A stretch of 64,000 nucleotides of DNA, from positions 9,545,607 to 9,609,606 of the forward strand of contig JAVLUZ010000142.1 of the NCBI GenBank assembly GCA_036768485.1, written 5' to 3'. Below are positions 54,565 to 64,000 of this stretch, piece by piece. The notes under the pieces are model-generated. The model did not search any database. It had not been told where the DNA came from and saw only the letters and a list, made by a program, of their open reading frames with translations. The stretch's first letter is position 1; each line of letters opens with the position of its first letter. The DNA comes from Mermis nigrescens. Its lineage: Eukaryota; Nematoda; Enoplea; Mermithida; Mermithidae. The position numbers and the translations under genes are program-made.

Positions 54565-56166
54565 TGTCCCGCACTCAATTTTCGATTCGTCCCTGAAAAC
54601 GTCCTCGAATCAATACCCCGCTTGGATCTCTGTCATCATCCGCTGTGCCTGTCCATATTGAGCAGCGATGTTCTTGTGGAAAATGTGCTGACAATATTGA
54701 GACGCATGATAGGCCCAGCCTAAAGCCGTATTTATACTTCACGCAGGATCGCGTCGCAGGATTAAATGACGTGACTTTTTCTAAAAATAGCACATCCTGC
54801 AAAAATCGTGCGAATTGACGCATCGCGCCGTCCGTTTATACTTCCTGCAAAAAATTGTGCGATAATCGACAAAATTCGTCGCATCGCGTCTTCGATTTAT
54901 ACTTGCTGCGATTTCTCGCAAACTCGACTATCCTGCGATAAATCGTGCGATTTTTTCTGCAAATCTTGCGAATCATCACACGATTTTTTCGCGCATATTT
55001 TTGCTCATTTTCGTCCTCGCCTGACCTCATTACAAATTCAAAGCATTGTTGCGTGACATAAATGATTTAAGTAGGCACGTCGACCCGCGTCAATTGGCAT
55101 TGTACATGTCAAATTTGACAGTTCAATAGAAATGCGCACAAAAAAGGGACGCAACTTTGCTTCCGAGCCCAATTTTGCGAATTCGCGTCGGACGTCAACT
55201 TGTTACTAAAATTAGTAATTTTTGACATTTTTCGCGCAGATGAACGCGATGAAGTATAAACTGAAATGCGATTCATCACACGACAAAATTTCTTGCCTGC
55301 GCGAATTATTAAGCAATGCGAACTTTGCATAGCTGTGCCTAGGGGGTGCGAACTGTGCGGCCGCACAGGGCGCTAAAATTATGGGCCGCTAAAAAAGTTG
55401 TAGTGCATGCCGTATAGAATTCATTTTTTGGCGGCCCTTTTACAATAATTCGATACATACGTCCAAAAGGATCGATTTTTTGACGTTCTAATGCAAACAC
55501 AGTCAGTAAAAAATCTTTACTTCCATTTTAAAGAGAACGCTGACTGAGCTATACTTGTTCTCATTTTTCAGACATTGTTGATTTTTCTGTTGCAATAATG
55601 TGTGTCCAGAAAATTGAGTTCAAAAAGGCTAAAATCAGTGATCGGACCGAGGCCTCGGCCTCGGCCTCGGCAAGCCTCGGCGTTTTTTGAAGCCTCGGCC
55701 TCGGCGCCGAGGGCGAAGCTGAAAAGTGCCGAGGCGCCGAGGCTTAAAATCAAATTTGAATAAGTTTAATATGTCCGTTGAATATTAACTATTTAGAATG
55801 CATCTGCAGTACAAAGGCTATTTTTTACCTATAGACTTTTCTTGTGGTTTCAGTCGCGTACCCAGTTACACAAAGTTACATACAGCAAAGTGCCAATTGA
55901 TTATTCATGTGATGACTAAGTTTTAATTCTCATGCTTGCTACATGGATCGAAACACACATTTCCGAAAGGAGGGGTGAGGGAGGTTTATTACTCCCTCTC
56001 AGGGTACAAGACTCAGGTCACAGTCAGACGATTTTTGGTGAAAACCTTTTGAATATTTTTGAACCTAATTTTTACTATGGCAAAAGTGCAGCTAACTATA
56101 TTTCCCGAAGTGATAGAGTATTTTTGAATGTAAGCAAGAGTAAATAGACAAACTGTCACTATAAAA

Positions 56167-57175
56167 CATGCATGTAACAGCTCAAACTTTTCGGGAGGGG
56201 CTCCTCGGCATACATGTAACGGCTAGAAATTTTGGGTAGGGGATTAGCGACTCTAATTCTATGTCAAAAATGGCAAAAGCACCTAAAATAGCCAACAAAG
56301 CGCAAATTTTCGCCAAAAATGGGGAGGTACACTGTTTTTTTTTGTACGAGCCTCTTTGTACATGTACAAAGATCTCCGGAAAAGTCTTTGTACGAGCAAA
56401 AATTTTTTGTAAATATAACGTATACATATGCAATTGAATGTACACATTTTTACATACTACTAGATTGTTATCCGTGACCCGCACTCTTCGCAAAAGTGTA
56501 ACTTTGTCCTAAATTCAGCTAGTTATATTAGTTTGGCCCGAAACGCCAAAATTTTCATGAGTCTTAGGTTGAAATTACGCATAAAATTCGACTCAGCAAG
56601 TTAAAATGAATTTTGTTACACAATTATAAATAATAAGCGGTTGCAATTTGCTGACTGAATCTCATAATAGACACCAATTTGCTGATGAATTTAATGCAAC
56701 ACAAAGATCAAAGAGTCAAATTTATCTTCAAACAGCAGAAAACAGTGCAAAGTTGTTTAATAGTTCTTTTTTCTGCATAAAATCTTTATAAAACAGTGGA
56801 AATAGATGTAAAAGATGCTTCAATCTGTACAAAGATGCTAACAGATAGATTTTGGAGTGTTAAATGCCCGCGCTTGGAGCTAAATAGAATGTAATTATGA
56901 TACTCGGCGCGAAGCGCCGATAATTTTTAGAAATTTTGCTAAAAAATACTCCAAAAAACGTTAAAATTACTATTACTTTGCCCAAAAAGTCTTTGTACAT
57001 TGTACAAAGATGGCTCCGAAAATCTTTGTACGAGCCTCAAAATCTTTGTCTCGTACAAAAAAAAACAGTGGGAGGGTGGGTCAAAATTTTCTGACGTTGG
57101 AGGGAAGGGTTAGGGGAGGACGTCCAACCCTGGGTAAGTGGGGAATTCCCCAAAGCCCTTCCTGTTACACGTATG
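56167..57175. mobile_element. MITE with CATGCATGTAACAG...GTTACACGTATG ends (copy 3), interrupted
   Basis: CATGCATGTAACAGCTC ... CCCTTCCTGTTACACGTATG. Compare 33801-34033; the break after CCAAAAATGGGGAGG is where the 741-bp element has entered. Confidence 0.6.
56330..57070. mobile_element. 741-bp element with CACTGTTTTTTTTTGTACGAG ends
   Basis: Left CACTGTTTTTTTTTGTACGA, right inverse ...CTCGTACAAAAAAAAACAGTG. Related by its TTTGTACATGTACAAAGA motifs to family GTACAAAG but with TACGAG in place of TACAAGG. Contains one GGCGCGAAGCGCC hairpin (56903). TSD not clear (GGGAGGTA against GGAGGGTG). Confidence 0.65.
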
Positions 57176-57841
57176 GTTTTCGGCCATTTTTATGGGAGAG
57201 GGCGCAAATGATTACGAATTTTCGGCCGAAAATCGCAAAAACGCACCTAAAAATGGCCAATAAATGCAGGTTTTGCCAAAAATCAATTTTGGCTCGTGCA
57301 TTTTTTGGAGCCATTTTTATACAATGTTAAAATACTTTCTTGGACAAAGTGATATTAATTATATCGTTTTTCAGTATTTTTTTTAGAAAATTCCAAGAAA
57401 TTTTCGGCGCTTCGCGCAAAATATCGCTAATATACTGTATTCAGATTGAAGCAGAGGCATTAAACATTCAAAAATCAATTTTTGTGTAATCTAGGCATCT
57501 TTATGCAGATTTAAATATCTTTTGTATCCATTTATACTGTTTTTAATAATTTTATGCAAAACAAGTACTATTTAATAACTCAGCACATTTAGCCGTTCAA
57601 AGATAAAATTGACTAATTTATCCTGATGTTGCATTGGATTTCTAAGCACAGTAGTGCTTATTACAAGATTTAATTGGCATATTACAATATCTGTAATATT
57701 TCTGATTTTGTAGTACAAGTTGTTTTAGCTTTCTCAGTCAAGTTTTATGTGTAAATTTCATCAAAAGCTCATAAAAATTTCGGCGCTTCGCGCCAAATAA
57801 TCTTATGAACTATATCCAGGCCGAATTATCACATTTAGGAC

Positions 57842-58231
57842 CACGGTTTTTTGTATTTGGCAAAGATTTTTCATAATGTACAGAGACTTTTCAGGACTGT
57901 CTTTGTACATCCACAAAGATTTTTGGAGAGACAAAAACTGTAAAAAGGTGTAAAATTCCCGAAAATTTTCGGCGCATCAGTAATTGTCTGTCCTATATAT
58001 CTTTAAAATAGTAGAATTTGCATTTAGAATGGAAAAAATGTCAAATATTCAGAAACCCAGGAATTAGCTAAGATACGCTACCGAAGGTCGAAAACCCCTG
58101 TTTTACCACACTAAATCGCTACTGTACCATACTATAATAGTACACAAAAATTTGCATGTACAAAATGTTCAAAGACTTTCGGATACCATTTTTGTACATG
58201 TAAAAAGGTATCTTGCACAAAAAAAACACTG
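57842..58231 (+). mobile_element. 390-bp element, family GTACAAAG (copy 4)
   Basis: CACGGTTTTTTGTATTTGGC ... ACAAAAAAAACACTG; TSD TTTAGGAC (57834-57841) and TTTAGGAT (58232-58239), one mismatch. Confidence 0.85.
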
Positions 58232-59591
58232 TTTAGGATTGCATGCCGATTGCAGGTCACACACTGGCAGTATGTAAAAATGTGTATGTTTAAAAATATA
58301 TTTATATAAATATCTACAAAAATTTGTTCGCTCATACAAAGACACTATTTAATTTACTGGTCCCCCATTTTGGGATTTCACCCTTCCCTCAACTCTGGAC
58401 CTTGGGAAACTATGATCGGAAAGTACAGTGCAGTTTCTGTCATATTACCTACCACACCAGAATTGGATGACTGAAAAAGCGTGTTTAAACATGCATTACT
58501 GCAAAAGCGAGCACAACAATGGCTACAGTTCTGTCTTTACTTAACTTATTTCGTTTGTTCGTTTATTTCTTTGACATTGTTTTCTTATTTATGTATGGTA
58601 ATAAAAGTTTTTAAGTGCTTGTTCAGCCATATTTTTTATCAACTTTTCCAAGTCTTCAACGGCAACTTGTTAAATTAAGTATGCTTTCATTCTGCTGACT
58701 TTATTCAATAAATTCTTCACACATTTAATCTACTATTATTGAAAATGACATTCGATAAAGTGTTTAATATTACGATTATTCTCTAGCTCATGTGCATACA
58801 AAATATTCTAAGAGCACTATTTATGGGTATAGGTATATAAGCTTGACCCTCGGCATTACCCTCGGCCTCGGCCTCGGCCGAGGCAAGGATTTTGAGGCGC
58901 CTCGGCCTCGGCCGAGGCCGAGGGTCCAAAAAGTACCCTCGGTCCGATCACTGGCTAAAATGTCAAAATTTTCCGGCGCTTTGCACCGAGCCATAGATCA
59001 AGTGAATTTAAAAGCTTGAATCAGCTGAAATAATCTAGCACTTCACATCACTAGTAATTTAATACACTATTTGTTCATTGAATGAAAGTGCGCATGCTTG
59101 TTGAGCATAAAACTAAAAGTGCGAAAATGATTGTGTACCAGTTTGTCTATTCTTTGCTTTTTTGTCTTTCTTTACAAGGACACAATCCTATTTTAAATGG
59201 AAGAAATGGCCAAATTTTCTTATGTTTTCGTGCATTTCCTGTTTTCTGAACTGCATCTTCTTAATAAGAAGGCCACAAAAGGGCCTGAAAAGAGTAAGAA
59301 CAAAAACTTCAATTTATACATTTTTCTATATCTTATTGGCAGCGACCCGTTGCTGCGCTATGTAATTAGCAGAGGTCGAAAAACGCATTTCAGCTCAGAA
59401 GTTTTGTGAGATGTAAGAGTTCATCAATTTTGAGTGTTTTTGGGCTCCATTCAGGACCGAAATTCGGCCGTTTTTGCGAAAATTTTAACGTTATTATTTA
59501 ACATTAAAATGCTTTTTTTTACAAAATTTGTAGGGACTCTGTCCCGGACCCTGCAGGGAATGCTTGACCGCGCCACCTAAGACCCCCGCAT

Positions 59592-59725
59592 CATATGTGG
59601 GCAGCAACAAAATCCCGGGGGGGGGGGGTAGGTGCAAGGTTTTTTGGTGGTCGAAAAATGGTCTTAAAAATTATGGTATGGCTAAGATATACCGTTTTCA
59701 AGCTTTCTCATCGAGCACTACCCAC
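59592..59725 (-). mobile_element. Truncated hAT-type MITE, CANACNTGGGC family
   Basis: CATATGTGGGCAGCAACAAA, then GGTCTTAAAAATTATGGTAT and CTCATCGAGCACTACCCAC; the G-rich half is missing. Confidence 0.6.
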
Positions 59726-59782
59726 GAATACCAGCTTTAAAAACATGGGAAGATGATGAATCGCTCAAGTCATGCACATGGA

Positions 59783-60128
59783 CCAGACATGTATACTGAG
59801 CTAAAAAGTTCTTGCTCGATCAAGTCCAAATGAATTAACTTCGCCACTAGCTACTCTTAAATATCTATCAAATGGCTTCCAGGATGTTTTCCCGAACCTT
59901 ATAATTGATTTCAGAATTTTACTTACAATACCTATTGCTGTGGCCTCAACGGAACGTTCCTTCTCAGAACTGAAATTAATAAAGACATATTTGCGATCAA
60001 CTATGACTGATTCTCGTCTAAGTGCACTAGCGATTATTTCAATTGAAAAGGATTTATCATCTTCGTAAGATTTTTTTCAATTGATTGACCAGTTTGCCGC
60101 TCAGAAAGCTAGGCAAGTTATTTTGTAA
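59783..60128 (+). pseudogene. hAT transposase, C-terminal dimerisation region, ZMYM1-like
   Basis: Reads LATLKYLSNGFQDVFPNLII, TIPIAVASTERSFSELKLIK, TYLRSTMTDSRLSALAIISI, then an in-frame TAA at about 60067 and DQFAAQKARQVIL before the final stop at 60126-60128. The ASTERSFS-x-L-K-[LI]-I-K-[TN]-[YF]-[LM]-R-S-[TS]-M block is diagnostic for the hAT C-terminal dimerisation domain in the group annotated as zinc finger MYM-type protein 1-like. Upstream domains (TTF zinc finger, catalytic core) are not seen; they were probably lost or are too decayed. It lies 250 bp inside the right tip of the element 55328-60377, as expected. Confidence 0.8.
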
Positions 60129-60850
60129 TAAAGCACGTCATCATTCACGAAATAGGTAAATTATTTGAGGAAAAACATACGATACCTACTAAAAATAATA
60201 TAGCACAATATTTTGTTAGTAAATTTACAGTAAGATGCTAACTGTGATCATATAGGTACATATGTAAAGGATATACATAAGTGATAATTATGATGCCTAT
60301 AATACCAGTTTTAAAAGTTATGGGGGCCGCCAAAATAAGTTTCGCCCAGGGCCGCTAAACCTCTAAGCACGGCCCTGGAACTTCGCAGGAAGTATAAATC
60401 GAAAAATCGTATCGCGGACAATCCTGCGATTCGCGCGAACAATTATTCGCGCGATAGTATAAATCGAATTCGCGTGCTTTGCGCGATCCTGCGACTGCGA
60501 TATTTCGCAAGTTCGGCGCGATGCGTGAAGTATAAACCAGGCTTAAGGGAGCGCAATGAATGGTACAGAGCCTTAAGTAAAACCCACGCTTCTTCAGAAT
60601 CTCCTGTAAATTCCTCGTCAATGTCTCATCATCTTCGTACGTTGCTTGAATGATGCTCAACACTTCATTAGTGGCCATCTTCTTTTGAGGCCGATGTGGT
60701 GCTTGGGACTTCTAGCCCGACACCTGAAATTGCTTGATAATCCGATGAAGTGTTATCATGTGCACCTTGTATCCGGCCTCTCTGATAGCCCTGTATGTAA
60801 GCAAACTCTGAAATCGTTCTTCTTCGCTTCTTATATTATTCTGTCCTCGA

Positions 60851-61425
60851 CAAAATCAAAATGATAATTTTTCTGGCAAAATTATTTCCAGAGAACAGAC
60901 TAACGTCGAACTTCTTGCAAAAGTGCTCGAGACTAATTAGGATCTGTCAATTGATGTACTTTGTAATCTAATTTAGTGGTTTCAGATAATTTTAGGGCTA
61001 TTTTGGCCAAAAAACTCAAGAATTGATCCGTTTTAGATCCCTTTGTCCCCAGACGCCCAGATTTGCAAAGTATGCATCTATAGTCTAGGCATTCTTGATA
61101 CGTGGAAGGTACATTTCCCTGGCAAAAGTAGGGCCACTTAGGCCAAAATGGTCAGAAATCCCGCTCTGTTCTGATTCTCCGTCTATGGTAAAGGTTGATG
61201 AGCATGGGAAACAAGTGAATAAATTTGTAATGCAGTGCCTTTGACTGCATTGCATGCACGTACAATGTACATAACATGCATAAGCGTGTTTCGCGAGTCT
61301 AAAAGTGACTCGTATTTCGTTTCCCTCGCATACATATTTCTTAGCCATTTTGTTTCATGTACATACATAAAATAAGTACCCACTGTAACGTAGTATGTTC
61401 GCGCTAAAAGAAGATGCTTCGGCGG
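60851..61425. other. Unassigned DNA
   Basis: ORFs at 61085-61348 and 61183-61428 (-) overlap in different frames, with no recognised motif. Confidence 0.3.
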
Positions 61426-61709
61426 CATAGGTGGGCAGCACCAAAATTCTGGCGGGGTTGAAAAGATTTCTGGGGGGATGAAAAATTTTCAAAGGTCAAA
61501 AAATGGTCTTAAAAGTGGTCGTATGGCAAAAAACACCATTTTTCGACGTTTCTCATCGAGCACTATCCAGTGGCATCAAAAAATCGCTAAAAAGCAAAAA
61601 AATTTCAAAAATTTAAGTTTGGGGCTATTTTGATTTCTGGGGCTTATTCCAACTTGTGGGGGGGGAGTTTACTTACCCCCGAACCCCCCCCCCTGCACGC
61701 CCACGTGTG
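61426..61709 (-). mobile_element. hAT-type MITE, family CANACNTGGGC (copy 8)
   Basis: 284 bp, CATAGGTGGGCAGCACCAAA ... CACGCCCACGTGTG; exact 8-bp TSD TTCGGCGG at 61418-61425 and 61710-61717. Confidence 0.9.
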
Positions 61710-61880
61710 TTCGGCGGTCTATGTACTATATACATAGATGAACAAATAAGTATCACATATATGTATGCTCTATTGATTCATCAATTTATTTAAATGTCAA
61801 AAGGTCAAATGTGTACTCTCACGGCAATGCGGAATCCCGTCGATGACGAGAATCATGAATTAGAATACAGATGCCATCGC

Positions 61881-61930
61881 AGTGGCGGATCTAGGATTTT
61901 ATTAGGAGTGCGAATTGCAATTTTTCCTAA
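61881..61930 (+). mobile_element. Fragment of the CAGGGGCGGATTTAG MITE family
   Basis: CAGTGGCGGATCTAGGATTTT then unrelated sequence; only one end is present. Confidence 0.5.
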
Positions 61931-62120
61931 ACACTGCAGGAAACTGTCGTACAAATTTTCGAAGGCCAAAAAGCAAAATAAAACTTTAGAGAAAACAACA
62001 GATCATGGCTGAAAATTATACATATCCTTTCTGTTATCTCATTAACTATGGACGCTTTTTTCTTTTGTCTTGCCCTTATTATTTTGTTCTGCGTGTAAAT
62101 AAAGAGGACGTGTAAATTTA

Positions 62121-62402
62121 ATGGAAGGGGCAATTTTAGAATTGAATCCTGGCTTCAAAATAATGTCCGTATTAGTACGTTGGTACGACACTAATTCTCA
62201 TTGGGATAACAAGGAGACTAAGATCGCCGTAAAACACATTGAACATCCGTCTGATCCGCGCCTGTGGCTGCCTGGCACGCATGTTACCCTGAAGCCATGG
62301 AATAAGACAGGGAAACGCTACAAGGCCGTAATCATCTGTGCATTCGAAAAACCAGTCATAAAAGCCGCAAAATCAGCTTCAAAAGTGACTGTAAATCTTT
62401 AA
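62121..62402 (+). CDS. Hypothetical 93-residue protein
   Basis: An intact ORF from ATG 62121 (a second ATG at 62163) to TAA at 62400-62402. It includes VLVRWYDTNSHWDNKETKIA, DPRLWLPGTHVTLKPW and GKRYKAVIICAFEKP: a strand-rich pattern of V-R-W, charged spacer, G-x-x-V, W, and Y-x-A-x-I-[IV]. This resembles the small Tudor/SH3-like or DUF4504-type modules that precede BEN or other nuclear domains, but I cannot name it. Codon use is less AT-biased than the flanks. It could be a real single exon or the first exon of a longer gene running right. Confidence 0.45.
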   Translation: MEGAILELNPGFKIMSVLVRWYDTNSHWDNKETKIAVKHIEHPSDPRLWLPGTHVTLKPWNKTGKRYKAVIICAFEKPVIKAAKSASKVTVNL

Positions 62403-62959
62403 TCATATGCTATGCAATGGATTAAATGAGATGCATTGAATAAGTGGAACTGTTTATAAAATATTCTTGTTGGTGTTTCTCCCTTGTTAATATGTTATTC
62501 TTGCTGTTTCTTTTATTCCTTGTTATTCTTTGGGGTGTGGCAGCTATCTCAGTCAGGAAATCCAGGAACAGGGCTGTAAATTTGTTGAGTTTTTTAGCAT
62601 ATTATATACAGCCATGAGTATGATCTTGTGAATGTTTTTCAAGCTATAAGATAGAATAACTTAAAATAAGGACAAATTACATATATGTACATATACGTGA
62701 AGGGTTTGAGGGTCGTGACTCGTGACCATGGATGCTTGAGAGATAGAGATAGATATTTCAAGTTGGAGATAGTTCTGTAAAGAACTATTTTACAGGAAAA
62801 ACGGTCGTAACACTTTTAAAATGTCGCATTTGAGCATTTCTGGTAAAGCTACATGGTTTGAAATACATAATTAAAAGAAATTAATAATTTTTTTGTAAAA
62901 TGAAATGTAAATTAGCTATATACATAGCTATGTTTCCTTCAATTAAAGTAGCTACACAG
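62403..62959. other. Unassigned AT-rich DNA
   Basis: Possible 3' region of the ORF at 62121. No repeats recognised. Confidence 0.35.
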
Positions 62960-63345
62960 TAGGGATGTTCCGATTAATCGGAATCGGAATCGGTTGGAAT
63001 CGGTCATTTTTTGTGGGATCGAATCGGAATCGGAATCGGCAATAATAAATCTTGGAGAATCGGCATCGGAATCGGAATCGGCATTCCTAGGTTTTTAAGA
63101 ATCGGAATCGTATCGGAATCGGCGAAAATTGGTCCAATTATCGATTCTGATTCCTTTTTATTTTAATTATAGCAGAATTAGAATAGGGAAATACAACTTT
63201 AACCTTTAAAACGTAAAAATGAACCATTTTTCCGTTATAGTAAAGTACTGGTAACCCAATTCTACATCACATATATGACAAAAAACAGATCGTGCGGGTA
63301 CTGGTCAGATTTTTAATCATCTGAACGTCACATGCATACTAATGT

Positions 63346-63536
63346 CTAATATTGAAATTTGATTTCGGGCATATTATATTTCAGAAATAATAGTTTTTCA
63401 GCCTTTTTGCCTTGTAATCTGTTTCTTAGCGGATCGTATATTATTCTAGCGCCACTAAACAATTGCTCCAATGGGACGCTCGTACCTGGGGCTGCCAAAT
63501 ATTTCCTTGCTAAAGTCGACATTAGCAGATGACAAG
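63346..63536 (-). pseudogene. hAT transposase, C-terminal dimerisation region
   Basis: From the insertion point at 63536 the frame reads LARKYLAAPGTSVPLEQLFS, then GARIIYDPLRNRLQGKKAEK and LLFLKYNM, with a stop at 63348-63346. The R-K-[YF]-L-x-x-P-x-[TS]-S-V-P-x-E-[RQ]-L-F-S-x-A-[GR] block is the hAT family dimerisation motif (usual ER is EQ here). The frame is open over the whole readable stretch; the gene is cut by the insertion at 63537, and the N-terminal parts would be beyond the window. This ties the AATCGG-ended element to the hAT superfamily. Confidence 0.8.
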
Positions 63537-63960
63537 CACGGTTTTATTGTATTTGGCAAACATTTTTCCCGATGTGCAAAGACTGTTTCGGACCGTATAT
63601 GTACACGCACAAAGATTTTTGGGAAGACAAGAACTGCAAAAAAGGTCTGGAATTCGCAGAGATTTTCGGCGCTTTGCGCCGAAATGAGTAATGGTGTGTC
63701 CTATAATAGCAGAAATCGCATTTTGAAAGGAAAAATGTCAAATTTTTCGGCGAGACGATTCTTGATGATTTTTGCCCTCATAAAAGCAGGAATTAGCCAA
63801 AATACACTACCAAAGGTCGAACAAACAACTCAGTTTTTACCTCAATAAAGTCGCTATTGCACTATATCATAGTACCCAAAAATTTGTGTGTACACAATGC
63901 ACAAAGACTTTTAGGACCATCTTTGTACATGTACAAAAGGACATTGTACAAAAAATACTG
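63537..63960 (+). mobile_element. 424-bp element, family GTACAAAG (copy 5), in the hAT gene
   Basis: CACGGTTTTATTGTATTTGG ... ACATTGTACAAAAAATACTG. Flanking octamers ATGACAAG and CCTGGAAG agree poorly, so one flank may have been rearranged. Confidence 0.75.
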
Positions 63961-64000
63961 CCTGGAAGCCATTTGTAGGTTTCGAAACAATTGTAACGGC

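Larger units (their letters stand above)
55636..58953. mobile_element. hAT-type element with CCTCGG arrays at both ends
   Basis: 3,318 bp, tips CAGTGATCGGACCGAGGCC and inverse CCTCGGTCCGATCACTG; exact 8-bp TSD GCTAAAAT at 55628-55635 and 58954-58961. Arrays of GGCCTC/GAGGCC at 55652-55745 and 58850-58940. Sequence across the joined flanks matches the uninterrupted relative at 44.8 kb. The interior holds a CATGTAAC MITE, a CACTG-ended element and a GTACAAAG element. No transposase recognised. Confidence 0.85.
55328..60377 (+). mobile_element. hAT element of the ZMYM1-like type (formerly autonomous)
   Basis: Tips CATAGCTGTGCCTAGGGGG and, inverted, CAGGGCCGTGCTTAGAGG; TSD GAACTTTG (55320-55327) and GAACTTCG (60378-60385), one mismatch. 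It contains the transposase remnant at 59783-60128 and is interrupted by the element at 55636-58953. Confidence 0.7.
54724..60543. mobile_element. PIF/Harbinger-like element with AGCCTGGTTTATACTTCACG ends, hugely enlarged by nesting
   Basis: Tips AGCCGTATTTATACTTCACG and, inverted, AGCCTGGTTTATACTTCACG; TAA on both sides (54721-54723, 60544-60546). A 3-bp TAA target suits PIF/Harbinger. Own sequence is only about 600 bp on the left and 165 bp on the right, filled with subterminal TTTATACTTC, CCTGCGA and TCGCGC motifs. The rest is the hAT element at 55328-60377. Confidence 0.65.
53836..60850 (-). pseudogene. Tc1/mariner-superfamily transposase scattered over 7 kb by nested insertions
   Basis: Four pieces in one order on the minus strand. 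60850-60544: helix-turn-helix-like AIREAGYKVHMITLHRIIKQ, an in-frame stop, then ATYEDDETLTRNLQEILKKR. 54720-54565: KNIAAQYGQAQRMMTEIQAG and EDVFRDESKIECG, holding the first catalytic Asp. 54112-53990: RLGHPTKLKGHHKH. 53950-53850: NIMDADFYTKTILLRCLLP and KLMQDN, holding the second catalytic Asp. Removing the insertions with one TSD copy each restores continuity, so the ends of the inserts are well supported. The last catalytic box is not clearly seen. Function was DNA cut-and-paste; the copy is dead. Confidence 0.6.
62960..64000 (-). mobile_element. Terminal part of an autonomous-type hAT element with AATCGG arrays
   Basis: Tip TAGGGATGTTCCGATTAATC at 62960, followed to about 63145 by roughly 18 GGAATC/AATCGG units with T-runs between. 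The transposase C-terminus is read on the minus strand at 63346-63536, so this tip is the 3' end and the rest lies beyond the right edge. An inserted GTACAAAG element sits at 63537-63960. Confidence 0.7.

Overview
This is a repeat-dense, AT-rich stretch of an animal nuclear genome, most likely an arthropod. The Jockey/I-type LINE, Tc1/mariner-type and hAT transposases, introns of about 60 nt and an LTR promoter with a TCAGT initiator 33 bases after a TATA box all fit that; the species cannot be named from the sequence. I find no complete host gene. Nearly all of the window is mobile DNA of different ages, often nested, so the main annotation is of elements, their target duplications (TSDs) and the broken reading frames inside them.

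Region 1-1.2 kb: 3' end of a Ty3/gypsy-like retrotransposon (end of pol, polypurine tract, about 1,066-bp LTR). Region 1.3-10.8 kb, minus strand: a decayed virus-like (Polinton/Maverick- or adintovirus-like) locus. In reading order it holds a family-B DNA polymerase with two intact-looking short introns, a signal-peptide cysteine-rich ORF, a P-loop packaging-type ATPase, a second related signal-peptide ORF, and a further ORF. A 5.5-kb Jockey/I-type LINE and a hAT-type MITE have split the polymerase.

Region 10.8-29 kb: AT-rich DNA, tandem repeats, foldback hairpins, a 4.26-kb element with 300-bp inverted ends and a 9-bp TSD, and two almost identical 755-bp elements with hAT-like ends. Region 29-46.5 kb: several hAT-type elements fixed by 8-bp TSDs, a foldback element nested in a MITE, a broken Tc1/mariner transposase, and inverted-repeat elements. 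Region 47-52 kb: 1.1 kb of CCAA-type microsatellite, two minisatellites, and a degenerate array carrying a GGCGC-TTC-GCGCC hairpin. Region 52-61 kb: a mariner-type transposase gene blown apart by insertions nested up to six levels deep. Region 61-64 kb: another MITE, an unassigned 93-codon ORF, and the terminal part of a hAT element whose transposase C-terminus is readable.

Two themes stand out. First is the virus-like locus, with introns and paired secreted ORFs beside the ATPase. Second is a set of hAT-type elements whose ends carry arrays of short GC-rich or GG-containing units, different in each element but built on the same plan; one of them carries hAT transposase sequence next to its array.
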